Source: Marisediminitalea alba (GTDB lineage Bacteria; Pseudomonadota; Gammaproteobacteria; Enterobacterales; Alteromonadaceae). From it: a DNA stretch of 64,000 nt. The stretch is from contig NZ_PVNP01000047.1 of NCBI RefSeq assembly GCF_002993365.1, positions 1-64,000 on the forward strand, given 5' to 3'. The notes under the pieces were generated by a model that was not told the origin of the DNA, ran no database searches, and worked only from the letters and a program-made list of their open reading frames with translations. Every line of letters starts with the position of its first letter. Within the stretch, counting starts at the first letter, position 1. Positions 7,562-18,273 of the stretch are shown here, one piece after another. The position numbers were made by a program, and so were the translations under genes.

Positions 7562-9241
7562 GTGGGCTTATTTAACCTTCTCATGTCGCCGTCGGCCGCC
7601 AGACTTTCTATCAAAAGTATCATGATATGGCTCGTTATTGTCGTATCCGGCAGCGCTATGTTGTTATCCACCCTGGTGACAAACTATCTGCAACATGCAG
7701 AGGTAAAAGAGCAGTTACTCCAAAACGTGCGTTCGCTGGCCGATATGGTAGCCAGTAACGTGCGTCCCATTATGGCTATCACGCCCAGCGATTTAGACGA
7801 AGAGATGAGCCGCAGCGATCAGCTCGCCAATATGCTGCAAGGGCTCGATAGTTTTCCGGACGTATTAAACGCGCATATTTATAGTGCCCCAATCAACGGC
7901 CAGACGCCGCAAATGCTCGCGCTATATACCAAATCAACCAGTATCGCCGCCGAGAGTAAGATCAATGACCTGGCGCGCTACTTCACCGCCCGGTTAGACG
8001 AAGATAATCAGGTAATAGAAATAATCCGTCCCATTAACATAGAAGAACAAACCCTGGGCTATGTCTACGTGCGGATGTCATCCGAATCTTTTTTCAGCTA
8101 CGTCAGTGGCACCCGAATGGTGCAAGTGGCCACAATAGTGCTGATTATCATTGCCGCCTTTTTGGTTGCGCTTAAATACGGCCAGATGCTGGCTAATCCG
8201 ATCCAGGATACCAACCTGATGCTGCAGAAGGTTGCCCGCAGTCGCGATTACTCGCTGAGATTCTCAGCCAGTAATGTCCGCGAGTACGACCATATGCTCG
8301 ATTCCATCAACATTTTACTGTCGCGGGTTGAGGAATATATCAGCAAACAGCAGCAGGCCGAACGAGAGTTACAAACCCTCAACAGTCGCCTGGAAGAAGA
8401 AGTAAATCAACGTACCGTTGCGCTGAAGAGCGCTAACAACGAACTGATTCAGACTCTTGAGAAGCTGCATCAGTTTCAGCGCCAGATTGTGGAAAACGAG
8501 AAGATGGCGTCACTCGGCGATATGGTGGCAGGGGTTGCCCATGAGGTAAATACGCCTATTGGACTGGGTATTACTGCCTCGACCATGATGCTCGACCGGC
8601 TGGCGGTTATTGACCAGCAGTTTAAGGGTAAAACCCTCAAGGCCAGTGCCATGGAACGCTTTATCAATGAAAGCCGGGAAAACCTGAATATTATTTACCG
8701 CAACCTCGACCGGGCCGCCCAGTTAATCTCGAGCTTTAAACAGGTAGCGGTGGATCAAACCAGTGAAGAAGCCCGGGAAGTCAACGTTAAGCAGTTGATT
8801 GAAGAGACCCTGATGTCGATGCGGCCGCGTCTGAAAAAGGTCACTCATACAATTAATATTGTTTGCTCAGAAACCCTTAATGTTATGTGTAAAGCCGGGC
8901 CGTTAAATCAGATTTTGATCAATTTAATCATGAATTCACTGATCCACGCCTTCGAAACGGTTGAAAACGGCAAAATTGACGTCATAGCTAGGTTGACGGA
9001 TGACCAAAAACTGAAAATAATTTACAAGGATAACGGAAGCGGTATACCAACAAGCATCAAGAAGCGTATTTTTGATCCCTTTGTTACAACAAAACGTGGC
9101 CAGGGTGGCTCCGGATTAGGGATGCATTTAGTATTTAACTTGGTAACTCAGGCGCTTAATGGCAATATAAAGTTAGAAAGCGAAGAAGGAAACGGCGTTG
9201 AGTTTACGCTAACGTTCCCGGTAACAGTAAAAAAACCATAA
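7562..9241 (+). CDS. Membrane sensor histidine kinase
   Basis: About 559 residues. One TM segment near residues 20-42, a periplasmic sensor region of about 145 residues, a second TM near 188-206, a HAMP-like linker and a long coiled coil (QQAERELQTLNSRLEEEVNQRT). The dimerisation/phosphoacceptor helix is ASLGDMVAGVAHEVNTPIG with His at about 327. The HATPase_c domain has N box LIMNSLIHA, G1 DNGSGIP and G2 GGSGLGMHL. It lacks receiver and HPt domains, so it is not ArcB. The GTG at 7562 gives the longest frame; an ATG at 7583 is equally possible, as neither has a clear Shine-Dalgarno. arcA follows 153 bp later on the same strand, but a cognate pairing is not shown. Confidence 0.88.
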   Translation: MGLFNLLMSPSAARLSIKSIMIWLVIVVSGSAMLLSTLVTNYLQHAEVKEQLLQNVRSLADMVASNVRPIMAITPSDLDEEMSRSDQLANMLQGLDSFPDVLNAHIYSAPINGQTPQMLALYTKSTSIAAESKINDLARYFTARLDEDNQVIEIIRPINIEEQTLGYVYVRMSSESFFSYVSGTRMVQVATIVLIIIAAFLVALKYGQMLANPIQDTNLMLQKVARSRDYSLRFSASNVREYDHMLDSINILLSRVEEYISKQQQAERELQTLNSRLEEEVNQRTVALKSANNELIQTLEKLHQFQRQIVENEKMASLGDMVAGVAHEVNTPIGLGITASTMMLDRLAVIDQQFKGKTLKASAMERFINESRENLNIIYRNLDRAAQLISSFKQVAVDQTSEEAREVNVKQLIEETLMSMRPRLKKVTHTINIVCSETLNVMCKAGPLNQILINLIMNSLIHAFETVENGKIDVIARLTDDQKLKIIYKDNGSGIPTSIKKRIFDPFVTTKRGQGGSGLGMHLVFNLVTQALNGNIKLESEEGNGVEFTLTFPVTVKKP

Positions 9242-9394
9242 AACCGTTATTTAACACATTTTTTCTTGGACTTAACCTGCCCTTAAGCGTACTTTTACGA
9301 ATGTGGCAATTAATTTGCAAGATAAAAAGATCGATAACAATAAAATCTGATAAACTTTGTACAGAGTTCTAATTTTTGTAAATAGAGTGTGAAA

Positions 9395-10102
9395 ATGCAG
9401 ACGCCCAACATATTAATAGTAGAAGATGAAGTGGTCACCCGAACCACATTGAAAAGTTTGTTTGAAGCCGAAGGGTATAACGTTTTCGAAGCCGAAAACG
9501 GCGAACAAATGCATGACTTTTTTGAAAATCACACAATCAATCTGGTTATCATGGATATTAATCTGCCTGGTAAAAACGGATTGATTCTGGCTCGCGAAGT
9601 ACGCGACCGTAAAAATATCGGCCTGATTTTCTTAACTGGTCGTGATAACGACGTGGATCGTATCCTGGGTCTGGAAATTGGTGCAGACGATTATCTCACC
9701 AAACCATTCAACCCACGTGAGCTGACCATCCGCGCACGTAACCTGCTGAGCCGCACCACCAGCAGCACTGAAGACGATGATTTACCAAGCCGTGTTAGCT
9801 TTAACGGCTGGACTCTGGACGGCGACAGCCGCTCTCTGATTGCGCCTAGCGGTAATGAATTCCGCCTGCCACGCAGTGAGTTCCGTGCTTTACACCTGTT
9901 CCTGAGCAACCCCGGTAAGATCCTTACTCGTGAACAGCTGATTATGGAAATGACCGGCCGTGAACTGCGTCCGAACGACCGTACCGTGGATGTTACCATT
10001 CGCCGTATTCGTAAGCATTTTGAATCTGAGCCAAATGAAGAAGAATTGATTGTCACTATTCACGGTGAAGGTTATCGCTTCTGTGGCTCGGTAGACAGCT
10101 AA
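9395..10102 (+). CDS. arcA: Aerobic respiration response regulator ArcA
   Basis: A 235-residue OmpR-family regulator of redox-controlled genes. The receiver domain begins [16 protein letters not shown] and has Asp54 in VIMDINLPG, Thr in LTGRD and the lysine in LTKPFNP. The winged-helix DNA-binding domain ends [11 protein letters not shown]...IHGEGYRF. Close similarity to E. coli ArcA over the whole length fixes the ATG at 9395; an upstream GTG (9389) would add two residues. It stands alone with its own terminator. The partner ArcB is not in the window, and the kinase upstream is of a different architecture. Confidence 0.95.
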   Translation: MQTPNILIVEDEVVTRTTLKSLFEAEGYNVFEAENGEQMHDFFENHTINLVIMDINLPGKNGLILAREVRDRKNIGLIFLTGRDNDVDRILGLEIGADDYLTKPFNPRELTIRARNLLSRTTSSTEDDDLPSRVSFNGWTLDGDSRSLIAPSGNEFRLPRSEFRALHLFLSNPGKILTREQLIMEMTGRELRPNDRTVDVTIRRIRKHFESEPNEEELIVTIHGEGYRFCGSVDS

Positions 10103-10129
10103 GGTAAGACAAGCACTCTGTTGTAAAAG

Positions 10130-10163
10130 CAGGTCGGCTGAATTAACAGCCTGACCTGTTTTG
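10130..10163 (+). terminator. Terminator after arcA (possibly bidirectional)
   Basis: caggtcggctg pairs with cagcc-t-gacctg around the loop aattaa, with one bulged base, followed by TTTT. The opposite strand also runs into CTTTTAC, so it may serve the convergent pmbA too. Confidence 0.8.
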
Positions 10164-10189
10164 TTGTGCGCGATATAAAGAGCTTATTT

Positions 10190-11521
10190 CTAAGCGCCGG
10201 CAATTTTCATTTTTTCGAGTAACACAGCGCCGGTACTAACACTTCCCCGCGCATCACGTTCGGCACCAATGGCAACAATATTGGCGAACATTTCCTGCAA
10301 AGTGCCGGCAATTGTTACTTCGTGTACCGGGTATTGAATCACCCCGTTTTCGACCCAGAAACCAGCTGCGCCACGAGAATAATCCCCGGTTACGATGTTA
10401 ACGCCCTGCCCCATCATCTCAGTAACGTACAAACCTGTGCCCATGGTTTTCAGCAGCTCTGCGTCTGACTGACCGGAATCACTGACAATCCAGTTATGAA
10501 TGCCACCGGCATGACCATTAGTCACGGTGTTAAGTTTGCGGGCTGAGTAGCTGGTATACAGGTAGGTAGATAATTTACCGCTATCGACGATAGTCATGTC
10601 TTTGGTGGCCACGCCTTCGTGATCAAAGTTACTGCTGGCCAGCCCGCCTTTTAGGTGCGGGCGTTCAACAATATTCAGCCACTCGGGGAATACCTGACTG
10701 CCGAGCTTGTCGAGCAGGAAAGAAGACCGGCGATATAGCGAACCGCCGCTGATAGCGCCAACGTAATGGCCAAATAAGCTGGAAGCCAGTTGCTTATCAA
10801 TTAACACCGGTACGGTGGCAGTTTTGATTTTCTGTGCGCCAAGACGAGCCACGGTGCACTGTGCAGCTTCCAGTCCAACCGCTTCGGCTGAGTCCAGCTT
10901 GCTGGCATCCCGGCTAACTGTATAGGCATAGTCGCGTTGCATATCGTCGTTGTCACTGGCGATCACCATACAGCTCAGGCTGTAGCGACTGCTGGTATAC
11001 CCAGCGTTAATTCCGTGGGTGTTACCGTACACCCGCATGCCCATATTGGCGTTATAGCTGGCCCCGTCGGAATTGGTGATCCGCGGATCATAATCCAGTG
11101 CTGCCGACTCAGCTGCCACAGCAGTCTTAATAGCTTTCTGAGGATCCAGTGGAACCGGGTGATAGAGATCTAAATCGGGAAATTCAGTAGCAATTAACTC
11201 AGCATCCGCCAGTCCGGTACAAGGATCTTCACTGGTATACTTAGCAATATCCACGGCCTTCTCAACCGCCAGCGCTAAGGCCTCCATGCTGAGGTCGGCC
11301 GTTGAGGCGCTGCCCTTATGCTTACCTACATAAACGCTGATCCCCAGGCCACCATCATTGGTAAACTCAATATTTTCCACTTCCCGTAAGCGAGAGGAAA
11401 CCGAAATTCCCTCAACCTTCGACATGCTGGCCTCGGCTTGTGTAGCGCCTTTTTTCAGCGCTAACTTAAGCGTATCAGCCACTTTCGATTGAATTTCTGC
11501 TAGTTGTTGTTCGATCTGCAT
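10190..11521 (-). CDS. pmbA: Metalloprotease-like subunit PmbA/TldE
   Basis: A 443-residue TldD/PmbA family protein. With TldD it forms the heterodimeric protease that matures microcin B17 and degrades the CcdA antitoxin in E. coli. PmbA lacks the HExxxH zinc motif, as seen here, while glycine-rich C-terminal motifs such as SNFDHEGVATKD and GDYSRGAAGFWVENG are present. tldD itself is at 12140-13582, separated by the opposite-strand darP. The TldD/E link to peptide maturation is notable because a peptide-bacteriocin cassette lies in the same window, but no functional link is shown. Confidence 0.95.
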   Translation of the reverse strand: MQIEQQLAEIQSKVADTLKLALKKGATQAEASMSKVEGISVSSRLREVENIEFTNDGGLGISVYVGKHKGSASTADLSMEALALAVEKAVDIAKYTSEDPCTGLADAELIATEFPDLDLYHPVPLDPQKAIKTAVAAESAALDYDPRITNSDGASYNANMGMRVYGNTHGINAGYTSSRYSLSCMVIASDNDDMQRDYAYTVSRDASKLDSAEAVGLEAAQCTVARLGAQKIKTATVPVLIDKQLASSLFGHYVGAISGGSLYRRSSFLLDKLGSQVFPEWLNIVERPHLKGGLASSNFDHEGVATKDMTIVDSGKLSTYLYTSYSARKLNTVTNGHAGGIHNWIVSDSGQSDAELLKTMGTGLYVTEMMGQGVNIVTGDYSRGAAGFWVENGVIQYPVHEVTIAGTLQEMFANIVAIGAERDARGSVSTGAVLLEKMKIAGA

Positions 11522-11591
11522 AGAAGTTTCGCTATAAATGTCCGTTGTTCATGGCTACAATTCACTATTATCAGTTATAAACGAGAGTCCA

Positions 11592-12143
11592 ATGAACGAC
11601 CCAAGTCAGCATGATGACGCGAATTGGGATAACGACGACAGCTATCCCGAGCACGATGAATTCGTTAGTAAATCTGAGCTTAAACGCCTGTCTGCCTTAC
11701 GTCAGCAGGTTGGCGAACAACTCGTAAATTTGTCTGACGCGCATATTAAAACCATCCCTATGGATGATGAACTTGCCGATGCCGTAACACTGGCCCGCAG
11801 AATAAACCGTAAAAAAGATGGCTTTCGCCGCCAGTTACAGTTTATTGGTAAGTTAATGCGCAGTCGCGATTTAACACCTATTGAAGAAGCCCTGGCCAAG
11901 TTGCAACACCAGCACCAGGCGCAAAATGCGCGCTTCCACCAATTAGAAAAAACCCGCGATGCGATTGCCGACCGGGGCGACGATGCCATCCAGGAGGTCC
12001 TCGATGAGCACCCGAGCCTGGAGCGCCAAAAACTCCGGCAGTTCCACCGGTCTATCATTAAGGAGCGCAGTAAAAATGCGCCACCAAAAGCTTATCGCGA
12101 GTTATTTCAATATCTTAAAGAACATATGCTGGACCAGGATTAA
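11592..12143 (+). CDS. darP: Ribosome biogenesis factor DarP (YjgA)
   Basis: About 183 residues of a DUF615 protein that binds the 50S subunit late in assembly. Recognised by the acidic N-terminus ([24 protein letters not shown]), the core [30 protein letters not shown], and the basic C-terminal [19 protein letters not shown]. The ATG at 11592 is preferred (GAGAG upstream; family start); a frame open from 11538 adds 18 unlikely residues that reach into the divergent promoter region. Its stop overlaps the convergent tldD stop by four bases. In E. coli yjgA and pmbA are also adjacent and divergent. Confidence 0.93.
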   Translation: MNDPSQHDDANWDNDDSYPEHDEFVSKSELKRLSALRQQVGEQLVNLSDAHIKTIPMDDELADAVTLARRINRKKDGFRRQLQFIGKLMRSRDLTPIEEALAKLQHQHQAQNARFHQLEKTRDAIADRGDDAIQEVLDEHPSLERQKLRQFHRSIIKERSKNAPPKAYRELFQYLKEHMLDQD

Positions 12144-13582
12144 CTGGTCCCGCCGACGGTTAGCTCGTCTATTTTTAAGGTAGGCTGACCCACGCCTACC
12201 GGCACGCTCTGGCCATCCTTACCGCATACCCCAACGCCACGATCCAACGCCACATCGTTGCCTATCATGGAGATCTTTTGCATGACTTCCGGGCCATTGC
12301 CAATTAGCGTAGCGCCTTTCACCGGCGCGGTAATTTTACCGTTTTCGATTAAATAGGCCTCGGCACTGGAGAACACAAACTTACCGGAAGTAATATCCAC
12401 CTGTCCGCCGGCAAAGTTAGGCGCGTAAATGCCTTTATCAATCGAACTGATAATTTCATCCGGCGTATACTCACCACCGAGCATGTAGGTGTTAGTCATT
12501 CGCGGCATCGGTAAATGGGCATAGGACTCACGGCGACCATTCCCGGTAGGTTTAACACCCATCAGGCGGGCATTCATTTTGTCCTGCATGTAGCCGGTCA
12601 GAACACCGTCTTCTATCAGCACATTATGTGCTGTTGGTGTGCCTTCATCATCAACCGTTAGCGAGCCACGGCGATTATCCAGAGTGCCGTCATCTACCAC
12701 CGTAACACCTTTAGCGGCAACCTGCTGGCCCATTCTGCCGGCAAAGGTAGAAGCGCCTTTGCGGTTAAAATCGCCTTCCAGCCCATGACCAACCGCTTCG
12801 TGCAGCAAGACACCCGGCCAGCCACTGCCAAGCACTACTGGCATCAGGCCAGCTGGTGAGGCAATTGCCTGCATATTGACTCTGGCCATATGCAATGCGT
12901 CATCGGCAATTTGTTCGTAAAAAGGGCGACCATCTTCCTGACGGGTGAAGAAGGCATAAGTGTGTCGGCCGCCGGCACCGGCGCTGCCGCGTTCACGGCG
13001 GTCACCATTTTCCATCAGCACTGAGCAGTTAAGACGCACCAAAGGACGAATATCAGTAGCCAGGGTACCATCGCTGCCAGCCACCAGCACCTCTTCATAC
13101 ACGCCGCTGATTGACACTACTACCTGATTAATACTGCTGTCCTGTTTGCGGATATAGCCGTCTACGGCTTTTAGCAAGGCAATTTTTTCCGCCTCAGCCA
13201 TGGCCAGAATAGGGTTATCAGCGGCGTACCGTGGCGCCGGCGTGATATCGCTTAAAGTGCCAACATTGACCTGGCCACCAGCAGGCGCAATGCTGCGGGC
13301 CGCAGTACAGGCTTTGGTAATCGCTTCCACACTGATTTCGTCTGAGTACGCAAAGCCGGTCTTCTCGCCACTTACCGCGCGCACACCTACACCACGTTCC
13401 AGGTTGAAGCTGCCTTCTTTAATAATGCCGTCTTCCATTACCCAGCTTTCGTGTTGGCTGGATTGGAAATACAGGTCGGCGTAATCGGTTTGATGAGAAT
13501 GAATCGAAGCAAGTGCGGTATCCAGCGATTGTCGGGATAACCCTGAATCAGCCAGCAAATTAGTTTCAACTTGATTTATCAA
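12140..13582 (-). CDS. tldD: Metalloprotease TldD
   Basis: A 480-residue catalytic partner of PmbA. The zinc-binding motif HEAVGH lies at 261-266 in [13 protein letters not shown]. Other family blocks are [18 protein letters not shown] and the C-terminal [16 protein letters not shown]. The start is TTG at 13582, backed by AGGAG at correct spacing and by the expected N-terminus. It is the last gene of the mreB-to-tldD run and overlaps the nitrilase gene by 17 bp. Role by family: proteolysis/processing of small peptides and toxin-antitoxin proteins. Confidence 0.96.
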   Translation of the reverse strand: MINQVETNLLADSGLSRQSLDTALASIHSHQTDYADLYFQSSQHESWVMEDGIIKEGSFNLERGVGVRAVSGEKTGFAYSDEISVEAITKACTAARSIAPAGGQVNVGTLSDITPAPRYAADNPILAMAEAEKIALLKAVDGYIRKQDSSINQVVVSISGVYEEVLVAGSDGTLATDIRPLVRLNCSVLMENGDRRERGSAGAGGRHTYAFFTRQEDGRPFYEQIADDALHMARVNMQAIASPAGLMPVVLGSGWPGVLLHEAVGHGLEGDFNRKGASTFAGRMGQQVAAKGVTVVDDGTLDNRRGSLTVDDEGTPTAHNVLIEDGVLTGYMQDKMNARLMGVKPTGNGRRESYAHLPMPRMTNTYMLGGEYTPDEIISSIDKGIYAPNFAGGQVDITSGKFVFSSAEAYLIENGKITAPVKGATLIGNGPEVMQKISMIGNDVALDRGVGVCGKDGQSVPVGVGQPTLKIDELTVGGTS

Positions 13583-14399
13583 AGTGACTCCTGAAACGAT
13601 TGTGTTGAGCCAATGGCATGGCTTGTCGGTATTTATTGATGTCCTTCAGAGACACGGTATGCTGCACAATGCCCGTTGCGGTTTCCCGCTCTGCCAGCAA
13701 ATCTCCCCAGGGCGAATATATCACGCTGTGGCCGTAGGTTTCACGGCCATTTTCATGGGTGCCGGTTTGGTTGGCGGCCACTACGAAACACTGCTTTTCA
13801 ATTGCTCTGGCACGCAATAACGTATGCCAGTGGGCAGCACCGGTAACCTGGGTAAACGCAGCGGGTAATACCAGTACATCAATATCGCCCATGGCGTCGA
13901 ACAAGCCGGGAAAACGCACATCATAACACACCGCAACGCCGATTCGCCCATGCGGGGTATCAATCACCACTACCTGCTCGCCCGCCTGCGTGTACTTCGA
14001 CTCTTTGTAGGCTTTGGTGTTATCGGCCACGGCGGCATCAAATAAATGGATCTTCTGATAGCAGTCGAGTGTCTTACCATCCGGACCAAAAACAAAGCAG
14101 GAAGCGGTAAATTTCTGCGCATCGTCACAAGTTGCCGGAATCGTTCCAGCCACCAGGTAACACTCGAATCTGGCCGCAATCTCAGCCAGTCGGGTTTGTA
14201 TGGGCCCGTCACCGGGGGATTCGGCGATAGTCAGCAAAAAACCGTCTCGGGTACCAAAGCAGGCAAAACATTCGGGAAGCACTACCACAGTATGGGCGGG
14301 TAATGCGGCTTCTGCCAGTTGGGCTTCAACAAAATCCAGATTCGCATCAACATCCGGGCCGGATGTCATTTGCAGGGCGGCAAGATTAACTGTCTGCAT
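13566..14399 (-). CDS. Carbon-nitrogen hydrolase (Nit/deaminated glutathione amidase-like)
   Basis: 277 residues of the nitrilase superfamily. The Glu-Lys-Cys triad is visible: Glu43 in [12 protein letters not shown], Lys115 in CYQKIHLFD, Cys158 in [10 protein letters not shown]. The Nit1/Nit2/YbeM branch repairs deaminated glutathione, and the FPGLFDAMG / [21 protein letters not shown] blocks fit that branch; exact substrate is inferred. It lies between yhdP (14-bp overlap) and tldD (17-bp overlap), so it is embedded in the operon. E. coli has no gene at this position. Confidence 0.9.
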   Translation of the reverse strand: MQTVNLAALQMTSGPDVDANLDFVEAQLAEAALPAHTVVVLPECFACFGTRDGFLLTIAESPGDGPIQTRLAEIAARFECYLVAGTIPATCDDAQKFTASCFVFGPDGKTLDCYQKIHLFDAAVADNTKAYKESKYTQAGEQVVVIDTPHGRIGVAVCYDVRFPGLFDAMGDIDVLVLPAAFTQVTGAAHWHTLLRARAIEKQCFVVAANQTGTHENGRETYGHSVIYSPWGDLLAERETATGIVQHTVSLKDINKYRQAMPLAQHNRFRSHFDKSS

Positions 14400-17300
14400 C
14401 TACAGGTTCCTTTGACTCTGCGGGTTCTATCGGTTCATTATCGATACCCTGGGATTGCGCTGGCTGACGCTGCGCCGGCAGCTCTATGTCGGTGCTATCG
14501 CGGCCAACTTCTTCCAGTTCAGGGTTATCGAAAGTGCCGGTAATGTGGTAATTCACATTAGAGATCACCTTGGCTGAGGTCAAGACCTGATCTAATGCCA
14601 ATGCCGCCAGTGCCGTTGGCGGGTTCACCATAAAGTACACCAGGAAAGGCAGGTTGCCGGTCACGTTGGGTGCAAAGCTAACGTTGTAATTCAGTGTCTT
14701 ATTGGCCAGGTCGGTATAACCTTTGATTTCGATTTCACCGGCGCCACCGTCGATTACGGTGTCGGTTGTATTTGCTACGCCATCAACAATTTCCAGGCTG
14801 CCCTTAATATCATCATAGAAAAAGCCCTGGGCAAACACATCACGAAAATCGAGGCTGAGTTTTCTGACCAGTGAGTTAAGGCTGAACAGAGTAAATATAC
14901 GTGAGCCTTTATCACTTACCTGGGTGAGGTAACCGTCAGTGAGCTCGGTTTGCACGCTACCGTTTAATGATTCCATGGCAAAATTAAATGGTGAATTATC
15001 CCAGTTAAGCACAAAATCAATACTCGCCTTAGAGTCCTTTATCCCGGAGTTAACCCCTAATTCTGACAACATACCGCCTATATTGTGACTGTTAATGTCG
15101 CCTTCGAAGTGGGTTACTGAAGTATTATCGCCAGCAGTTAACCAACTGCCGGACGCCCTTAACTCACCAAAGTCATTAGTGGCATCAAAGCGGTTAATTA
15201 ACATGCCGTTATCGGTGCGGGTCACTTCTAGATCCACCGTACCGAAGTCTTTATCGAGCAGGTTACAGGCATCACAGTGAAAGCGAATAGGCGGCAGCGC
15301 ATCTGGCTGGTAATCGTATTGCAATTTTTCCCGGTCGCTGTCATCGGTTTGCCACTGGGTAAGGCGGATAAAATCGGCATCAATTTCAATGCCCTGCTCC
15401 AGCCACGCATCAAACAGTTTTACTTCTGCTTTAGCCTGGGAAGAGAGCACGTTCAGCGACCAGTTATTACTCTGCTGGCGCGCCGAAATGGTCACATCGG
15501 TGAGCGTCTGGCCGGCCACAATCAGGTTTTCCGCTTCAACAAATATCCGCTGGGGAACAGAAAAGTAGCCTGGCTGCTTGGTGGCCCTGGCGGTTTGAAC
15601 GGAGTCTGACGACAGCCCGCCAATCAATAAATCAATAACGTGATACCAACGGGCGACGTCGACTTCCGGCATGGCCGCTGAAATACTAAAGCCTGTACCA
15701 AGCCCTACAATATCGCTGTTGCCCAAAGCCAAATGGGCACCGGCAAACTGTTTGGTATCATGAGGCAGCACACCGGAGAAACTTATATCATTACCCACAT
15801 TCAGCGTAATGTCTGACACATCCTGATCGCCATCCACCAACACCATGAGCTGTTTCACCGTCATTGCATCTTTATAAAACGGCGCAGGTAAACGCGATTC
15901 AACGCCAGCCAGCTCGCTGGTCATACTCGCATTGTACTGAAACCCATTTTTACCCAGCGATACCGATACATCAGTTCGCCACTGCGCATCGCCGCTAAGG
16001 TAGTCGGCAAATGCCGGATTAACCTTTTCGATTAACGGCTGCGCGGCCCAGTTTCCGCTTAGTTCAATATCCAGTAAATACTCATCACTCAGTTGATTTC
16101 CGGCAAGTTCCAGGGCCACCGGCTGGCCAAATAGCGAAGCAGTCAGACCGTTAACCGAAATATTGGCGTTAGAAAAGCCCACTTCACCACTGGCCTGGAC
16201 AAACTTAAGATCCAGGCTGTTAACGTTTACCTCATTACCCTCAAGCCGGGCTATGCCCGTGGCTTTCACATTCTTGCCATTCAAGGGGATTTTCAGCTTC
16301 ACCTCACTGGCAACCGGCCCGCTAACCACTACATCCTGAGTAAGAATTTTACCCAGTGAATCCTTTAAACCCGAATTACGCATCAGTGCGGCTACCTGCT
16401 CGCCTGAGCCTTGCCCTGTGGCGTCGATGGTCAGCACTGAAGAGCCACTTAGGCGTGGAATACGGGCGTACAAGTCTGATAATTTGATGTCCATTAACTG
16501 ACTGGCGGGGCTGGTCATGGTCAAGGATTCATTTTCAAACATCAGCCGCATATTCAGATTTGCCAGCGCCGGCCAGTCGGGCGCAAAAGTAAATCCAGCG
16601 TCAGTAACGTCTACCCGGGCCTGAAACACGCCCTGCCCGTCGGCAAAGGGAAATTGTGCCGGATTCCCAAACCACAGTACGCTGGCATTTTGCACCTGGC
16701 CGCCGTGGCTAAACGCCCTTTGCAGGTAATTAACCGTTCCTTCGCCCATGTAGGCAGCAGGAAAAAAAACCGGCACGTCGGTTAACGCCATGCGGTCAAT
16801 ATCCATAGCAGCACTCAGTACACCACTACCAAACTCATAACGGATATCCTGGGTAAAGCTCAACAGCTCACTCTCCACCTGCATATTTTGCAGGCTCAGC
16901 ACCCAATCGCCCTCAGATTCCGGGTAGAAATAGGCGCGGCCACGGATTCTATCGAGGGTCAGGTTCTGCGGTAACAGGTTATTAATGCTGAGCTCTGAGT
17001 CACTGGCTTCCAGTTCGAGCACGCCATGATCATGGTGCCAGAAAAACTCTCCATCAATGGCACTGAGTCCCGGCAATTTGCCGCTCTGATTCCAGTGCAT
17101 ATCAAAAATCTTTGCCGCCACAGACAGGGCCTCTTGCTGCCATTGTAACTGTAAGGTAGCCAGCTCGGCGGTTGGGTTAAGCCGTTTAACCAGTTGGCCG
17201 CTGTTGCCTTCAGTAAATAATGGCGCAAGGGCCATGATGGGAGCCAGCGAGATAGGCTTAACCGTATTGATGGTTAAATCCCCTTCGCCATTCAGGCGCC

Positions 17301-18273
17301 CGACTAAATCGGTGACCAGGGTATTGTTGTCGGCTTGCAGAATTAACTGATCGACTCTGACTGACCAGCCATCCGCCGATGGCAATGCCTGGATACTGCC
17401 GCCGAGGAGCTGTGATTGCAGGATATTATCATCCCCGGCCAGTCGCCAGGCGATATCACTGTCGTCAAACTCCACCTGAACGGCATCAATATGATTATTC
17501 TGCAGACTCGCCCAGACCTCAAAATTGCCTCGGCTACGCTCTACCGGAGAGCGCGTAGGTAACAGCGCGCTGATCCACGGTGAGATGTCCAGTGACTCCC
17601 CTTTTACATAGAGGGTACCGGAAAGGTCTGATTTACCGCCATATAAGTCGAGCACAAAAGCAGCCGAGTTATTGGCGATATCCTGCACCCGAATCTCGCC
17701 GCGGCCCTGGTGGCGGCTATCGCGGTTAACCCAGTACAGCTGGGATAATTCAATGACCTCTTCCTCGGCCGGGGTGACCAGCGTCACCTCGCCGTGTAAC
17801 AGCGAGAAACTTTGCAACTGATCGAGAAACAGGCTGCGTAGCGCTTCCACAATAGGGAAATCGCCTTCACTGCCCTTTTCCATACGCTGAGTATCCACCC
17901 GGGCGTGCAGGCCAACCAAATCGAAGCGCTTGGATGAAAGCTCCCGTTGCTGCAGGGATTGCCAAAAATCCACTTCCACATAAACCTGCTCCAGTTTGAG
18001 CTCTACCGGCGACAGATCGTTCTGTTGAAACTCAACGCCATTGAGTACTATGCTCGGACCAGTGCCCTGCCAGGCCGCTGACAGGCTGTCGATGGTCAGC
18101 TGAATGCCGTACTGGGCACTCAGATAATCTTCAATAAGTTGTTTTTCTTCGTCAAGATAAGGCAGGGTGTAGCGCAGCGCGCTAAGTAAAACGGCAAACA
18201 GTACCAGTACAATGGCGCAGAACAGCCAGAGTTTTTTAACAATGTAAGCGGCAACGGAGAGGGGACGGTTCAC
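14386..18273 (-). CDS. yhdP: YhdP, AsmA-like intermembrane phospholipid transport protein
   Basis: A 1295-residue envelope protein with a single N-terminal TM anchor (LWLFCAIVLVLFAVLLSAL) and a long beta-rich periplasmic body of the DUF3971/AsmA-2 type. With TamB and YdbH, E. coli YhdP forms bridges that carry phospholipids to the outer membrane. Length is close to E. coli YhdP (1266). The C-terminus is acidic and low-complexity ([16 protein letters not shown]). Start is GTG at 18273 overlapping the rng stop (GTGA). It lies in the conserved order rng-yhdP-(nit)-tldD. Confidence 0.94.
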   Translation of the reverse strand: MNRPLSVAAYIVKKLWLFCAIVLVLFAVLLSALRYTLPYLDEEKQLIEDYLSAQYGIQLTIDSLSAAWQGTGPSIVLNGVEFQQNDLSPVELKLEQVYVEVDFWQSLQQRELSSKRFDLVGLHARVDTQRMEKGSEGDFPIVEALRSLFLDQLQSFSLLHGEVTLVTPAEEEVIELSQLYWVNRDSRHQGRGEIRVQDIANNSAAFVLDLYGGKSDLSGTLYVKGESLDISPWISALLPTRSPVERSRGNFEVWASLQNNHIDAVQVEFDDSDIAWRLAGDDNILQSQLLGGSIQALPSADGWSVRVDQLILQADNNTLVTDLVGRLNGEGDLTINTVKPISLAPIMALAPLFTEGNSGQLVKRLNPTAELATLQLQWQQEALSVAAKIFDMHWNQSGKLPGLSAIDGEFFWHHDHGVLELEASDSELSINNLLPQNLTLDRIRGRAYFYPESEGDWVLSLQNMQVESELLSFTQDIRYEFGSGVLSAAMDIDRMALTDVPVFFPAAYMGEGTVNYLQRAFSHGGQVQNASVLWFGNPAQFPFADGQGVFQARVDVTDAGFTFAPDWPALANLNMRLMFENESLTMTSPASQLMDIKLSDLYARIPRLSGSSVLTIDATGQGSGEQVAALMRNSGLKDSLGKILTQDVVVSGPVASEVKLKIPLNGKNVKATGIARLEGNEVNVNSLDLKFVQASGEVGFSNANISVNGLTASLFGQPVALELAGNQLSDEYLLDIELSGNWAAQPLIEKVNPAFADYLSGDAQWRTDVSVSLGKNGFQYNASMTSELAGVESRLPAPFYKDAMTVKQLMVLVDGDQDVSDITLNVGNDISFSGVLPHDTKQFAGAHLALGNSDIVGLGTGFSISAAMPEVDVARWYHVIDLLIGGLSSDSVQTARATKQPGYFSVPQRIFVEAENLIVAGQTLTDVTISARQQSNNWSLNVLSSQAKAEVKLFDAWLEQGIEIDADFIRLTQWQTDDSDREKLQYDYQPDALPPIRFHCDACNLLDKDFGTVDLEVTRTDNGMLINRFDATNDFGELRASGSWLTAGDNTSVTHFEGDINSHNIGGMLSELGVNSGIKDSKASIDFVLNWDNSPFNFAMESLNGSVQTELTDGYLTQVSDKGSRIFTLFSLNSLVRKLSLDFRDVFAQGFFYDDIKGSLEIVDGVANTTDTVIDGGAGEIEIKGYTDLANKTLNYNVSFAPNVTGNLPFLVYFMVNPPTALAALALDQVLTSAKVISNVNYHITGTFDNPELEEVGRDSTDIELPAQRQPAQSQGIDNEPIEPAESKEPVDADS

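Noticed and set aside
8521..10102. Reading the kinase as ArcB
   Set aside because: It has no receiver or HPt domain and a large periplasmic sensor, unlike ArcB.
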